Source: CAYLLT01 sp964591605
Lineage (GTDB): Bacteria; Planctomycetota; Phycisphaerae; UBA1845; PWPN01
Assembly: GCA_964591605.1 (NCBI GenBank)
Contig: CAZQEN010000176.1
Coordinates: 1 to 15,265, forward strand
DNA: 15,265 bases
Reading direction: 5' to 3'
Shown: positions 14,866 through 15,265 of the stretch, piece after piece
Numbering within the stretch: the first letter of the stretch is position 1
Layout of the letters: each line of letters starts with the position of its first letter
Translations under genes and position numbers: made by a program
The notes under the pieces: model-generated
Databases searched by the model: none
The model's input: only the letters and a program-made list of their open reading frames with translations
What the model was told of the DNA's origin: nothing

Positions 14866-14913
14866 GGGCTGAAGCCACGCGGCTCTTTGCAGCCTGGGCT
14901 GAAAGCCGCGGCT
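14866..14913. repeat. two copies of a GGGCTGAA-AGCC hairpin repeat in the thrC leader
   Basis: Plus-strand copies at 14866-14884 (GGGCTGAAGCCACGCGGCT) and 14896-14913 (GGGCTGAAAGCCGCGGCT) lie 30 bp apart. Each holds AGCC/GGCT arms around a short, different loop. They lie between the riboswitch terminator and the thrC start codon, so they are part of the read-through leader. The motif resembles an interspersed repeat that I associate with planctomycete genomes; regulatory function is not shown. Confidence 0.6.
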
Positions 14914-14924
14914 CCTCGCGCAAC

Positions 14925-14961
14925 AAAAAACCCCTTGCATCCATCCGAGTGGGGCAAGAGG
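14925..14961 (-). terminator. intrinsic terminator of the SAM riboswitch
   Basis: On the minus strand the arm CCTCTTGC (14961-14954) pairs with GCAAGGGG (14938-14931), 8 bp including a G-U pair, followed by TTTTTT (14930-14925). The 5' arm CCTCTT is also complementary to AAGAGG at the end of aptamer helix P1 (14989-14984), giving the expected antiterminator when SAM is absent. Confidence 0.85.
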
Positions 14962-14984
14962 TCAACGCTAACTGGAGCATTTTC

Positions 14985-15103
14985 CTCTTATCTTTCCCGA
15001 GTCAAGTATTGGCTCGGGCAGGAGTTAGCACCCTACTGTCGCCGGAGGCGACCGGGTTGCTGTGGCGTCAAAGGGCCAGTCCCTCTGCCACTCTGGATAA
15101 GAG
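14985..15103 (-). promoter_or_regulatory. SAM-I (S-box) riboswitch aptamer
   Basis: Minus-strand aptamer of 119 nt. Helix P1 is CTCTTATC (15103-15096) with GATAAGAG (14992-14985). The conserved core is seen as AGAGTGGCAGAGGGA, then CTGGCCC, GCCACAGCAACC, helix P3 GTCGCC/GGCGAC, then GGTGCTAACTCC, and helix P4 CCCGAG/CTCGGG. These match the S-box consensus, so S-adenosylmethionine should stabilise the aptamer and allow the terminator to form. Transcription starts about 19 nt upstream. It controls the thrC-cysO-like-NIL-moeB series and possibly everything down to 7302. Confidence 0.95.
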
Positions 15104-15128
15104 CAGGCAACCTGATTGTCGATCCATC

Positions 15129-15156
15129 AGTATACGATGCGCGCGGGGGCTGTCAA
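15129..15156 (-). promoter_or_regulatory. sigma70-type promoter of the SAM-riboswitch operon
   Basis: Minus strand: perfect TTGACA at 15156-15151, a 16-nt spacer, then TATACT at 15134-15129. Transcription is expected near 15122, shortly before riboswitch helix P1 at 15103. Confidence 0.8.
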
Positions 15157-15207
15157 CCAGGCGGGCCGGCTGGCCTGCCTTTCCGGCAAATGCCCTGGAA
15201 CGGGAAA

Positions 15208-15236
15208 CCAGAATGACGAAACCCGAATGGGGTCGG
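15208..15236. repeat. possible fragment of an interspersed ATGACGAAACCCGAATG-type repeat
   Basis: AATGACGAAACCCGAATGG on the plus strand resembles a short repeat I associate with planctomycete-like intergenic DNA. It is single copy in this window, so the call rests on recollection. The rest of 15157-15265 shows no gene that I can support. Confidence 0.3.
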
Positions 15237-15265
15237 GCTCGCGGGCTGGGTGATTCAGATTCCGG

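Overview
The window is GC-rich, almost entirely minus-strand DNA that looks planctomycetal, probably from the Phycisphaerae or a relative. The evidence is a zinc-ribbon membrane protein with the motif YCPKCHYLLRGLP...RCPECG, which I know from many planctomycete proteins, and several families of short interspersed hairpin repeats typical of such genomes. A run of exactly 100 Ns (3709-3808) is a scaffold gap inside repeats, so this is a draft assembly. All assignments were made by reading translations and motifs, without database searches.

Right part (15156 down to 7302, minus strand): a sigma70-type promoter (TTGACA, 16 nt, TATACT) leads into a clear SAM-I (S-box) riboswitch and an intrinsic terminator. 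Nine genes follow, the last five joined by 4-nt overlaps: a threonine synthase homologue, a CysO-like sulfur carrier ending in Gly-Gly, a two-NIL-domain protein, a four-helix membrane protein with a proline-rich tail, a MoeB/ThiF E1-like enzyme, a small unknown protein, an OLD/AAA15-type ATPase, a DUF4276 protein and a cysteine desulfurase. The desulfurase, E1-like enzyme and carrier are the parts needed to make a protein thiocarboxylate. A PLP enzyme of the threonine synthase fold could accept that sulfur, and control by S-adenosylmethionine points to homocysteine/methionine synthesis. The ATPase/DUF4276 pair resembles two-gene antiphage modules and sits inside this set.

Middle (7273 to 2900, minus strand): a promoter and one large gene for a DnaE-type DNA polymerase III alpha subunit with a degenerate PHP domain. 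Its reading frame carries four insertions made of interspersed repeats (AT-rich palindromes, GC-rich hairpins, HHEDTKTRR-coding and EPEAPARG-coding repeats). These stay open and add roughly 300 or more residues to an enzyme that otherwise looks 1000-1100 residues long. The N gap falls in one of them. Hairpin copies differ in their arms yet keep pairing.

Left part (2976 to 1): the zinc-ribbon membrane gene on the plus strand diverges from a hicB-hicA toxin-antitoxin pair. Behind hicA lies a frameshifted remnant of a dnaE 3' end, so homologous polymerase 3' ends flank the hicBA/zinc-ribbon segment. Next come an aldo/keto reductase and, overlapping it by 4 nt, an NAD-dependent epimerase-like gene that runs off the window start.
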